This document shows, piece by piece, positions 23,060 through 33,341 of a stretch of 64,000 bases of DNA. The position numbers were made by a program, and so were the translations under genes. Origin of the DNA: Chloromonas sp. AAM2 (taxonomy: Eukaryota > Chlorophyta > Chlorophyceae > Chlamydomonadales > Chlamydomonadaceae); contig QAXH01005175.1 in the NCBI GenBank assembly GCA_004335635.1, positions 159-64,158 of the forward strand. Direction: 5' to 3'. Within the stretch, counting starts at the first letter, position 1. Every line of letters begins with the position of its first letter. The notes under the pieces were generated by a model that worked only from the letters and a program-made list of their open reading frames with translations, was not told where the DNA came from and ran no database searches.

Positions 23060-24530
23060 TGTTGCAAGAGAGTTTAACAGGTGTTCGGGACCACCTGCAC
23101 TGCAGCCTGCAGCCACACCAGTGCTGCACGTGCCTGCAGTCACTCTGCACTCAGCAGCTGCAGGCTGGCAGGCAGGCCGCTGGGAACCAGGTCTGCTGCC
23201 AGCGTCAGGCTGGACCGTGGCCTGGACAGCTCATGCTGGTTTGCCCGCTGCTCACAGTGGTGCGGGCACGTGCTGTACTGCAATGGACGCACGGTGGCTG
23301 CTGTGTGCTGTGTGGGCATCGGGCAGCCTGCTCCACATTATGACAGTCACTGCAACTCAAGCACCTGCCGGCATACTGCCCTGACTTCGCCCGCAGTCAC
23401 ACTGCGGTGGTACACGAAGGCATGCTGCTCTGGTGCTGCTGCCATGCTTCCTGCCCCTCCGGGCGGCTGTACCTCCCGGTACCACAGGTTGTGCAGCTGC
23501 TTCAGGAACTGGGCCTTTGCTTCATCCACCTCTTCTCCAAAGACCTGCGGCCTGGCCATGTATCCTGTCCTGACTGCCTCCCACTTCTCCATGCTATGAA
23601 ACTCCTGGTGCACCCATTCCAAGGGCAGCCCACCGGTCACTGCATACCTCACACTGAGATACAACGACTCCAGATGTGTGTGTATGTCATGATGGTGGTG
23701 GCTGCGCTCCAGGCAGTTCAGGAGCAGCCTATGTGACACAAATGCTGGCGTGCAGGTCAACCTCCACGGGACATCTCCTTCGGACTTGGCCTGGTCGCCG
23801 ACCTGCACACGTCAGACGACATTGCCAGTGTGTTTAAAAAACAGGTTTGCCAGTTCTGGGACAATTTCCTGGCACGCCACTGGAGCCAGTGTGGCAACAA
23901 GGGAAAAGGGAGAATTCCAGTGGATTGTACTGTGGACGCCTGAAATGTTTAATATTACGTCTGCATCAGTGTGGGGCAGGTACTGACAATCAATGCCTGC
24001 AGCCCCTAAACACAGCACACGCTTGGTTAGTTGTGCTGGATGGTATCACAACACATCAAGTGTCAAGGGTGATTTGCACAAACATACCTGTTGTGCATGT
24101 GGGGACAGACTTGTGATGCAACCTTCCAGACCCACACACACCTTGCTAACTGAGAAGTCAAACGCCATTCTACGCCCGTAAAACTTGCCAATGTTGAAAA
24201 GACTGATGCCCCGTGGGTAAACTCGATGCACGACGCAAAATTAAATGGCATCCGTGATGTCCAGCACCACCTGCACCAATGTCTGCAGCTGGGTATCTGG
24301 CCCCAGCGGGTTGCACACTGGGTAGAGCAGCAGCGTAGAGTATGGCTCGTCCAAGGAGCCTTCTGTTGTCTGGTAATGCTCCAGCTTGATGGCGTGGGGG
24401 TGTCCGCCGCACTGCTTGATGTGCTGCAGTGCTGCGAGCTGCACGGAAGCCGCATGGCAATCATTGTAGCAGCGGCCTACGTTGTCAGACCCTTTGCATA
24501 GAAAGCTGGCAAAAAAGAACTTTGCCAGTT
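23060..24530 (-). pseudogene. Degenerate coding-like region, unrecognised
   Basis: Minus-strand frames here look more protein-like than flanking sequence but do not join. At 24241-24500 there is a segment with CYNDCHAASVQLAALQHIKQ, then YSTLLLYPVCNPLGPDTQLQ, ending at a stop. At 24120-24230 there is RGISLFNIGKFYGRRMAFDF in another frame. At 23347-23808 there is SLYLSVRYAVTGGLPLEWVH then FLKQLHNLWYREVQPP. A further part at 23060-23300 is broken by stops. The conserved-looking stretches sit next to family-A element ends, so this may be a decayed transposon or host pseudogene. I recognise no family. Confidence 0.3.
23835..23905 (+). mobile_element. MITE-like family A end, copy 2
   Basis: TTTAAAAAACAGGTTTGCCA then GTTCTGGGACAATTTCCTGG, CACGCCACTGGAGCCAGTGTGG. 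This is the left terminal region of family A with the same subterminal order as the copies at 33650 and 44813. No convincing matching right end was found; a weak one (AGCTGGCAAAAAAG) occurs at 24504-24517. Confidence 0.65.
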
Positions 24531-24545
24531 CTGGGACAATTGTTA
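24505..24545 (+). mobile_element. MITE-like family A end, copy 3
   Basis: AAAAAAGAACTTTGCCAGTT then CTGGGACAATTGTTATG. A left-type terminus in direct orientation relative to 23835. The right partner is not seen, so it is either truncated or a nested fragment. Confidence 0.6.
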
Positions 24546-24725
24546 TGTGTGATTCTCCATTGTGATGCGATTGTTCGAGTGCAGCAACCCTAACCTGGTA
24601 TTGTGCGTGTGTATGAGTGCACTGTTCTACCACGGTGTGTGGTGTTGGTGGACAACGTTGAGCCACTTCTGGGACAAACATGGTTACCGTGGCGGATCAT
24701 GTCTGCCGTGACGGATCATGATCTT

Positions 24726-24746
24726 GGATGGCTTCCTCTGGACAGC

Positions 24747-24794
<48 letters not shown>

Positions 24795-24840
24795 AGAAAG
24801 CCCTTCTGCTCTCTCTGCCGCTGTCCAGAGGCAGCCATCC
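24726..24840. repeat. Long GA-cored inverted repeat (hairpin)
   Basis: The left arm 24726-24755 (GGATGGCTTCCTCTGGACAG...) and right arm 24811-24840 (...CTGTCCAGAGGCAGCCATCC) are reverse complements over 30 bases with one mismatch. Inside, a (GA)n run and GAGCAGAA-AGCCC-TTCTGCTC form a second perfect stem. The whole 115-bp block could fold into one extended hairpin as DNA or RNA. Confidence 0.85.
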
Positions 24841-25468
24841 AATTGCTGGCTGAGATCTAGGGCCTCAAGGTGTGGGCCAGGGCCCGGCCAAACCCCAGCA
24901 CCTTCAACCTGTTGCACTCTGCGTGGATATTGCACATGATCAGCGGTCTGGGCTTCTCGATCATGGTGCTCTTGGTGACTATTTTCGGTGCTGCAGCTCA
25001 CTGGTGGCCTCGGACCAAAGGTGCGGTGCTCAAGAGTCATGAAAGTTTGTCCCTGGCCCTTCCGCCAATTCAAACTTAAACTCAATGAGCCTAATCCAAT
25101 CCAACCCACGTCCCCACTCATGAAATGGCATGTCTGCATGCCTGTGTCAGCGGGAATTCCTGTGTATGTGCGCTACCTTCGAACTGGGCAGAGTGCGGAC
25201 AGACGTAGTTTACTTTTGCGGAATGACGTAGAGGAAACTACGTAAAACTGAAGGACAAGGCGCATGCAAATCAGTTGATGGACGTTACGTGTGTCCTGGA
25301 AAAGGCTTGTGATCGGACTCGATCCACTTCCAGACCGGCACGACTACAGGTCGTAGGCGCTGCAAAAGGCGCACTGACGTGGTTGCCATTAGCCGGCAAG
25401 AGGCTCTCAGTCCAATACACTGATTGTTGATCGTGTTAGCCTACTGGTCTTTCTCCGCACCTGCCACC

Positions 25469-26411
25469 ATGTTGCGATCGTTCGGACGTCTCGCCAACTC
25501 TGGGTTCTGCACGCTGCAGCGCAGCATCGCGACATCGGCGGTGAGAAGCGATCAGGGGCTTGGCAAAAGACACCATCGCATTGTGCCAGGCCCTCTCCAA
25601 AGCGCAGTTGAGAGCCTGCCAGCAATGGAACAAGTTCCACTGCGCGCAGGTCGCGTGTGAAGAAGTCGCGCAGGCTGCAAGCCCAAAGGATTTCGCTGCC
25701 ATTTGGTCCAAGAAGGCACCCAGCAACATGGATGTCCCGGAGTTTCCCAGCAACTTTGTCCCCGTGGTCACTGCCGACAGCAAGGTTCAGGGAGACTTGT
25801 TTCCTGTGAACTTCTACACTCCCCACAGCGTCTTGGCTGATGCAAAACAGGTGCGGCGATGTCGCACATGATGGTGATGCAGCCGGCTATCGACAACGGA
25901 TCAGCATGGCATGCTACATGCATTTAAGATGCACGACAGTGATCCACGAGAGCCGGCTTTCGGGTTTTGCGCCTGGCAATCACGACACATGCAACTCACC
26001 TCCCATGGCAATGCATGAGCTGCAGATGTTTCGTCCTCACTGGCTTGTTTGGCGTCTGTTACGCAGAAGGACACAGTGATTTTGCCGGGCATGGAGGGTG
26101 TGTTTGGTATCAAGGCCAACCACGTACCTGTCATCTCACAGCTGCGCCCTGGGTTAGTGGAGCTGCACAGTGGGACAGAGGTGGAGAAGTTTTTCATCAG
26201 CGGTGGATGGGCGTACGTGCACCCCAACGGCGTAGCTGACATTCAGGCCCTGGAGGCCGTCACTCTGGACCAGGTTGACGCACAGGCAGTCAAGTCTGCT
26301 TTGGCATCAGCAGCGAGTGCTCCAGCAGCAGATGATATGGATGCAGCTGTCAACCGCACAGCAGTTGAGCTATACAGCGCGCTCGACGCAGCCATGGATT
26401 CCAAGGCATAA
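25469..26411 (+). CDS. Mitochondrial F1 ATP synthase subunit delta (bacterial epsilon homologue)
   Basis: Three exons: 25469-25540, 25674-25850 and 26067-26411 (197 residues, about the size of the Chlamydomonas protein). The start MLRSFGRLANSGFCTLQRSI is a classical Arg/Ser-rich mitochondrial presequence. The mature part reads FVPVVTADSKVQ, VNFYTPHSVLADAKQ and KDTVILPGMEGVFGIKANHV, then RPGLVELH, KFFISGGWAYVHPNG. This is the beta-sandwich of the F1 central stalk, followed by a two-helix C-terminus. The subunit couples the c-ring to gamma in ATP synthase. The first intron (25541-25673) is open in the frame of exon 2 back to an ATG at 25560, so a retained-intron reading frame exists; I prefer the spliced model because it restores the presequence. 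Exons 1 and 2 join in phase 0. Confidence 0.93.
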
Positions 26412-27936
26412 GATGGAACAGCAGACACTAGCAGATCTGCAGTCGGCATGAAGGGCATAAACCCTGATGGCATGTATGGAGCACAGCACAGGCTAGCAGG
26501 GATGCTAGTGCTTCATGTCTGGCCCAGCATACCGCAGGATGTGAATGTGCTAAACGCTTATTTTGTTGTGTGGGATTTGTGGGTCGACTTTGCTTCGTTT
26601 TCAACCTCGGCAGCAGTTAGCAGGCGCATGGGTGAAGGACAGTTAGCCTGACAAACGTGGCAGACAGCATGCATCGCTACAGTGCCTTCTGTGAGAGTGG
26701 CTGGGCGCTGATGCTGGTTCTTTGACATGGTGAAATGTGGATGTGCAATGGCTTCTCTGCTTGCCGTCTTCTGAATTGCAACATCGCAGCCAACCAACCA
26801 TTATACTACATACAGGCGGTAGCACCATTATACTTTGTCCCTTTGCACCGACTAAAGGGGCAGCCCTGTCAAACGTTGTCCAGTCTTCAAGCTGGTTAAG
26901 CTGTGTTCACAGGCAACCACTAGGTTTGCAGCAATCCATATCCATTACAGGCGTACTGTGGTTGCTTAGTCGGTTTGACGCTGGTATGCGCGCGGTTTGG
27001 CGCTGCTATGCACCCACTTCTGCATAAATCAGCAACAGCTACGCCTCTGCACGACCAAGTCAACTACCATGTGTACTCACACAATACCTGCCTCATTGCC
27101 GTGCTGATGCGTTGACTGTGAAGCTATGCGTTGCGTGAGCAAGCAGCCTTCCCAAGAGAGAGAGCTCTGTTCTATACACAACAATTTGCACTGGCATCGA
27201 TCCATGACAGATAAGCTGTTTCCCTGGCACCATGCCGCCCACTAAGAAAGAACACGTCCTTGATTTATTCTACGCATATGATAATGTCACCAAAGGACAG
27301 TGAGAAGTGGCGGTAGATTATCAGAGATTCAGAACGCAATGTCACACAATGATATTCCAATTCCAGTGTAACACATTACACATTCAAGCCGGTAAACCTA
27401 AAGAACTAGCCAAAAGAACAACCTATAACAATGTCAAAAGAATAGCGAGTCTGCATCAGTCTTGGCACACCATGCCATGAAAACTTGTAAGTCCCACCAA
27501 GTGTTGGAAGGTGCCGTCGTGCACAGTGTGCTTGTGCGAGTATTGTGCACAAACAAAGTCAAGTCTGTTTGGGCTATTTTGCAATCCTCCATGCTTTAAA
27601 TGCCATAACAGTCTTCCTTACTAAACCTCCCTTACTAAACCTGCCCTGTTGCAAGTTAGTGTACAGTTGACTGAAAACTTTTGAGCAGCTTAAGATGGAC
27701 AGCCCAAACACAGCAACACCCTCGAAACTGCTTCACAATCCTCTGTTCTCATGTTGATCAGTCTGGCATAACCTGTCCTACAATTTGTGTAAATATGCGG
27801 GCCATGGATGCAACAGTAATGACAGACCAACGGTTTTGTTCATCAACTCAACGAATGTAATTCACAGACTTGAAAAGCCGAGGGTCAGACAACCCAGTGC
27901 CCCAGTCAGGTTACGGTAACCATGTCATCAACAGGT
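26412..27936. other. Convergent intergenic region
   Basis: 3' flanks of the ATP synthase delta and APMAP-like genes. No exon with motif support, no tandem repeat longer than about 20 bp and no family A-E copy was recognised. Frames of up to 96 codons are present but unsupported. Confidence 0.55.
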
Positions 27937-30900
27937 TCAAACATCGAGGTACGCAATGTAGTGGTTCCTGATGGACCCGAACCAGATCCTGCTGCCACCT
28001 CCAGGCCGTTGCTCCTCTTCCACATCGCTTAGGTGGGTTAAGCGGGTACCATGCAGGAATTGGGTGACTTCGCCCTCGGGACTGACCTGCAAGTTTACAG
28101 CCAAAAAGCCGATCAAATGTGTGATGAAGTCCATGATATGCTTTTGACACATTCGTGCCTGGTACAGAGGTGCCTGTCAAAAGCCTGGCGGTGCTTCTTC
28201 TACTGCTGGAAAACATCCCACCTGGACATTTACCAGCATAAACTTCGTACCCTGACAGCAGCACATGCATGTCATGTCATGCAAGTTCTCCTCACCAGCA
28301 CGGCGGCCCCCCATGTGGGTATGGGTGGGCGCACGTGTGCGGGCATCCAGGCCAAGATCACCCTGATGATCCTCCATCGGACTGCGATGTCAAAGAGCTT
28401 GGTGTGCGGAGAGGGCATGGCTACCCAGAACCCCTTGCCACCTGTGCATGCAACAGCGACAGTGATCATCATAAGATTGGTGATACCACACGGATGAGGT
28501 GGTCTCCAAAGCATGCCTTGATATGGTGCACGCATGATGCATCATTAGCAGGGTGGCCGACAGTCATGAACGTAATGCTGGTCGTTGATTCCCATGCCAT
28601 CGTAACCCACCCTTTGCCAGGTTTACTCCATCTGGGAAGCCAGGCAGGCCGTCAGTAAACACCTCCACCGTCCCTGCCTGCAAAACAGGAAACCAAGCGG
28701 TCAGTGTCAGTCACAAAATGTGAGCATTGCCGTCATGTGAGCGTACCAAGAAGGAAGTGCTACGGGATCGTCCAGCAAAAGCGCGGGTAATGTCTGCAGC
28801 TTTCATTTGACCGGGTCATGATAACGGTGGTGATTTTCAGAGCCGCTTAGACTTGGCGTGTGGTGTAAGGTCAGCATCGGTGGCAAAATGAGATCCTTCC
28901 CTTCATCTTAGATTTTAATAGTTGATACGTGCTGAAAAATACGAAAAGCCTACGCTTGAAAGGTGTTGCATGCTATTAAAGCACAGCACTTCAGGATCGG
29001 TTCAAGTGCTTGGTCTGTCACCTTCTCTCCCTTGATCCAGTATCGCAGTAGTCTGAACATGTTGGTCTCCGCCACCACTAAGTAGGCCCCATCGGGGGAA
29101 AGCGCAACGCCTGGGGCACAGGTATGTACAGAAGGCATCCATCTCAAGGCGCGATAAGTGACTGGCAAGCATTGTGTTGCATGCACAGATAGCCGCAAAT
29201 GACGGCATCGACAGAACCGCTGTTATTCCCCATGTTATTAACCCAATGGCCGGTTAGCAGGAGTGATGGGCATGTGGAAGGCAGCACTTGCAAACAAATC
29301 AATACGGGCATGAGAGCAGTGTGTGCGAGTATGCGCAGGTTTTGATGCAACAGCAATGTGGTGTGAGTGGGGGGGTTCTGCACGCAACAGCTGTAGTTAG
29401 GTGCATGGTGACATAGTTGCGCCTTGACAGTGGCATCAACCAGGCAGCTAACTTGGTGCAGTGTGGCGTCCAGGCAACCACACTGGATGCCATACTCTGT
29501 GGCCCAAACCAGCCCATCGTCGTACCAACCCTATGGTCACACCTTCTTCCTTCTCGCTTACTGTTTGCAAACCACGTGCTTCTCACTGACCGTTTGGAAA
29601 CCACATGCCCTTCGACAGCACGTGAATGCTGCCGTTGTTGGGGTAGTAGGCCAGCAGGCGACCCGTGGCCTGGCCCTGCAGGACAAGGTCAGTAATTGAG
29701 TGAGTGATTGAGTGATTGAGTGATTGAGTGAGTGTGAGTTTTACATCTGCGTCGTCCGACAAGTCCAACAGAAGATGGCTCAGGCATCCACATGCAACAT
29801 CATCAGTGCATGCTTTTGCATGTGCTCAAGGCCATGTGCATCATGATCACGGTCAGTAAGGTACAAGGCAGTCATGGCATGGGAATGTGCCAGCTTGCGC
29901 ACAGGCCAACCGTCAAAGATGAGCCACTTTATACAGCACAGTACATACTTGGCTGGCCCGCCGTTGTGACGGTCAGAGTCTTAAGAGGAACAACGTAATA
30001 TCGTGGACTGTTCAGCGCCAAGCCCAATGCCACACTGGCTTCTTGTTAGTAGGGCTCCTTGCCTAGTTGCACTTTTGAAGACTGCTATCCAAAGTCACTG
30101 GCAACGTCTCCCTTTGCCCAACCTGCTGCCTATATTGAGCAGTAGGCAAGGGGTTTGATTTGTACAGAAGTCACTGTCTGGCACCCCAAACATGAGCCCC
30201 TTCCGTACGCACACAATTCCATCACATCCACCCACACCCTGGGTTTGGACTGAGTGCCAGCAGTCCTTTGCCATGCGAGTGTGATGATGTTGCGCACGGA
30301 GTTTGAGCCACCTTCTGTTCAACTCTTCGGGCGATACAGATGTACAAAGACGCTCACTCACTCGCACACTCACACCCACCCACAGACACACTCATACAGT
30401 TGCACTGTCAACGGTGCAACTGCCTTAATGAAAAACGCCAACCCGAGGGTTGCTTGATGGAGTACCCATTAATACAGGGACAAATACAACACTCAGGGGC
30501 TATCCTGGTACTCATTCCACACACGCACTCACACTGTCGCACTCCCCTACACCTCCCTCCCACACATACACACGCACCGAGTACAGTCCCATGAGGAATG
30601 ACGTGTAGGTGTCGTACCAGGGCCTCTGCCTTTGCCTCATGACCCCCCAGTTGGGCACCACCGGCACCACCTGGCTGTCGGTGAAGTAGACTGCGCTGCC
30701 GTCAGCTGAGATGGCAAGGTCGTTGGCGTACCTGCGTGTGCATGTTTTCTTTACCTTGGGAGGTGTACAGATCCCTTAACTGTTTGTTTTGTGAACTCTC
30801 TTGGTTAGCAGCCTCTGTACGGGACACAGCACCGCTGCACACATACGTTTCCAACCATGTCAATCGGTGTGCATGAAGCCGCCTACTGCGCTCAGTGGTC

Positions 30901-33025
30901 AAACAAAGCCACATGGTGGTTCAGCCTCGCCACTGGCCACACAGCGACCCCGTTCCTTTACCTTTGCAATGGTCCTGATAATGGTCCTGATAATGGTCCT
31001 GATAATGGTCCTGATATTGGTCCTGATATTGGTCCTGATAATGGTCCTGATAATGGTCCTGATAATGGTCCTGATATTGGTCCTGATAATGGTCCTGATA
31101 ATGGTCCTGATATTGGTCCTGATATTGGTCCTGATAATGGTCCTGATAATGGTCCTGATATTGGTCCTGATAATGGTCCTGATATTGGTCCGCCTCATCA
31201 GCTTCACTCGCTGGTCTGTGTCTCCAGCATGGTCTGTGTCGTGATTGCAGGTTACTGCCTTCCAATCGATATCTTGGCTTGTCAGCTTTCCCTGCTTGTG
31301 GCTGTTGTATACGATTCAATGGTGACCAGTAGATGACCATTAGTTTTTTTCGTCGCTGAGCAGCCCGCTCCGGACTGAAGGCCATGTCACAAGAACATCA
31401 ACAGAACATCAACAAAACAACTCACATGATCTGCGTGCCCGGGTCTTGCGGCGAGTCAGCGGTGACGTACGAGCCCAGGAGCGTCACTCGGGCCGGGCTG
31501 CCAGCGGAGGGGTCAGGCAGCTCAAGCTTCACAAGCCCCTGCACAGGCCATCACAGCAGACAAGGGGGCACGTCGACTCTGATTGGGTAACTTTGTTTCA
31601 TCGTACCGACTTAACAGTTCGAAGTTGAGTTGCAACGACAGTGAGGGTAAGCAGGACTGAGCATGCAGGACAAGCACAGGCCGCAGGCCGGGGGGAAGGG
31701 GGGTGGCGCACGCACAACTAACCGCTCATATCACACCTGACTAATCAATGCTCTTCCTCGTCCGCAAAACGCAACCAGAATGACGAAAATCACAAGTAAG
31801 TAAGCAGCCTTGTGTGCTGGCATCAAGTTAAACAGGTTTGTGTGCCGGCATGGCGACAAAACAAATAGACCAGACGTGTGCTCGAGGCCCTCATGCAGAG
31901 TTGACAGCTGGGGCGCATCAACTCCACCAGGCTCTAAACACTTGGGCAGTGCATCATTTCCTCTCACATGACATTGTTATGCGTTGAGGAATCCAGGCCA
32001 CCAGGCAGAACCATTGGTGTCAATCATCCGTACTCAAGTTACTGAGCTTGACCCTGCCAACCTCATGGCTGTACATGCACAGGAGGTTGTTATGTGTCCA
32101 GGCCTCCAGGATAGTTGGTCAGCTCACCAGGCCTGCATTGCAGACGATGATGCTGCCATCCAGGTGCTTTTTGAATCCAAGGGGCCTGCCTGGCCCCAGC
32201 TGCGCCAGGGGCTTCTCTGACAGCTTGAATCCGCCTGGGGCTGTGCTGTCTGGAGTCGCGACAAAAGCTCTTCCATACTTGTCTAGGAGCAGCAAGCTGC
32301 CGTCATCATTGACGAGTACAGATTCTGTAAGACAGACAAACAGAGGTGAGTTGATCACGTGTGGGCATGATGCCCAAACCCCTTTTGACAGGAATGCCTA
32401 GCACATGAGCCAGTGCACCAGATATTCTGAACACGAGCTATCCAACATGATGCAGTGTACGTAATCCGAGCACTGAGAGTGTACGTAATCCGAGCACTGA
32501 GGTCAGTTCACGAGAGCCCCCAGGTGGATTAACATGCCGCGCCCCTTCCATTCATTGCAGCATACATCGTGAGCTACAACATGAGAGCTGGGATGGAGGG
32601 AGGCCCCATCCTGAAAGATCAATTAACAGTGGATGCCGGCTAGCTTGTATGGGCAAGTCTGACTTGTGCGCGTTGACCGCTGACTGGAAGCTCACCAGAC
32701 GACTGGATTGTGTTGTTAAATAGGACTGTGGCTCCGTCCAGGATAGTGTTTGGAGCAAACGGGCCCTGCGCAAAGGATTGGCTGGAGGTACTGGCATCCC
32801 ATCTAGGGTTAGCTCGCCCATACAACGCCTAGGGCTCCGACGCGCCCGCACCTCGAGAGGCGGCGCAGGGGACGCGATGAATGTCTCATGAACATCTCTG
32901 ATCGCCACTGGCGCGGTAGGCAGCGGGATCGTTGGGGGCCCGAAACCGGCGAATAATCCGAGGGCGAGCACAGTCAGTAGCCCTTGTTTTGCCAAACCAA
33001 TCGCGGTGTGGACGTAGTCTGTCAT
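27937..33025 (-). CDS. Strictosidine synthase-like / APMAP family protein
   Basis: Ten exons on the minus strand: 33025-32852, 32765-32696, 32324-32128, 31538-31426, 30731-30578, 29675-29591, 29110-29022, 28677-28611, 28441-28296 and 28086-27937 (414 residues; phases close). An N-terminal hydrophobic segment (residues about 12-30) would anchor it. The six-bladed propeller signatures follow: GPFAPNTILDGATVLF, ESVLVNDDGSLLLLDKYGRA, LGPGRPLGFKK, IMYANDLAISADGSAVYFTDS, GRLLAYYPNNGSIHVLSKGM, GVALSPDGAYLVVAETNMFR and LPGFPDGVN. Proteins of this branch resemble strictosidine synthase but most are thought to be lactonase/esterase-like membrane proteins rather than alkaloid enzymes. It is divergent from the SDR gene. 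The 694-bp fourth intron carries a 12-bp array and repeat family C. Confidence 0.87.
29741..29818 (+). repeat. Dispersed repeat family B, copy 2
   Basis: TTACATCTGCGTCGTCCGAC then AAGTCCAACAGAAGATGGCT and an ACATGCAACATCATCA end, in an APMAP intron just after a GATTGAGT-type short tandem repeat (29695-29738). Confidence 0.8.
30278..30348 (-). repeat. Dispersed repeat family B, copy 3 (reverse)
   Basis: On the minus strand: CTTTGTACATCTGTATCGCC, then CGAAGAGTTGAACAGAAGGT, GGCTCAAACTCCGTGCGCAA and CATCATCACA. About 460 bp from copy 2 in opposite orientation, inside the same intron. Confidence 0.8.
30971..31186 (+). repeat. 12-bp minisatellite, 18 units, two variants
   Basis: Eighteen perfect tandem 12-mers, each GGTCCTGATAAT (A) or GGTCCTGATATT (T), in the order AAATTAAATAATTAATAT. 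No other substitution is present. All plus and minus frames are open through the array. It lies inside the intron between APMAP exons 31426-31538 and 30578-30731. Confidence 0.97.
31317..31390 (+). repeat. Dispersed repeat family C, copy 3
   Basis: ATGGTGACCAGTAGATGACC, then a T run, CGCTGAGCAGCCCGCTCC, GGACTGAAGGCCATGTC, followed by a CAACAGAACATCAAC-type tail. It is shorter in the middle than copies 1 and 2. Confidence 0.75.
32454..32501 (+). repeat. 24-bp perfect tandem duplication
   Basis: AGTGTACGTAATCCGAGCAC plus TGAG, twice, in an intron of the APMAP-like gene. Confidence 0.9.
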
Positions 33026-33341
33026 GTCGATGTCATATGACTATCAGGAATACGCAGTGACAATTTGATGTGGCCTGGTGTCACTCGACACGTGCGTCCT
33101 GGGAGTTCTATGCCGTTTTGGGCCCTGTACACAGATATACATATACATACATGTACACATACGTGTGATTGCCGGCTTCATGCACGCCTCCACATCTGCG
33201 CTGCCGCATGTAACTGCCGCACGTAACGCGCCGAACGACAAGGAAGCGATCCATGTGTCAGAGTGGGCCCAACAGAGTGACCACTGTAACGCTTCCACTA
33301 TTGATATTGATAACTGCATGCATCATCGGAACAGGTTTGCC
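33026..33341. promoter_or_regulatory. Shared 5' region of APMAP-like and SDR genes
   Basis: 316 bases between the two divergent start codons. It includes an ATATACATATACATACATG tract at about 33136-33155. The SDR reading frame stays open upstream to 33078, so part of this could encode a longer SDR N-terminus. No named element recognised. Confidence 0.4.

Larger units (their letters stand above)
22090..25468. other. Repeat-rich divergent intergenic region
   Basis: Between the starts of the PAN-cyclophilin gene and the ATP synthase delta gene. It contains two family-A element ends (23835 and 24505), a GA-rich inverted repeat (24726-24840) and a minus-strand stretch of coding-like but interrupted sequence (23060-24530). 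Nothing else with support was seen at 22090-23060 or 24850-25468. Confidence 0.55.

Noticed and set aside
24870..25079. Plus-strand hydrophobic frame with LHMISGLGFSIMVLLVTIFG
   Set aside because: No splice context or similarity recognised; adjacent stop in the upstream continuation; treated as chance.
25560..25871. Phasin-like N-terminus for the ATP synthase delta protein
   Set aside because: Resemblance is only helical, Ala/Gln-rich composition; the spliced model gives a normal mitochondrial presequence and family length.
30801..31385. Repetitive GPDN/GPDI, VLIM and DHYQ/DQYQ frames of 100-160 codons
   Set aside because: All arise from the 12-bp array, which is a multiple of three with no stop in any frame; it lies inside a gene's intron and has no coding context.
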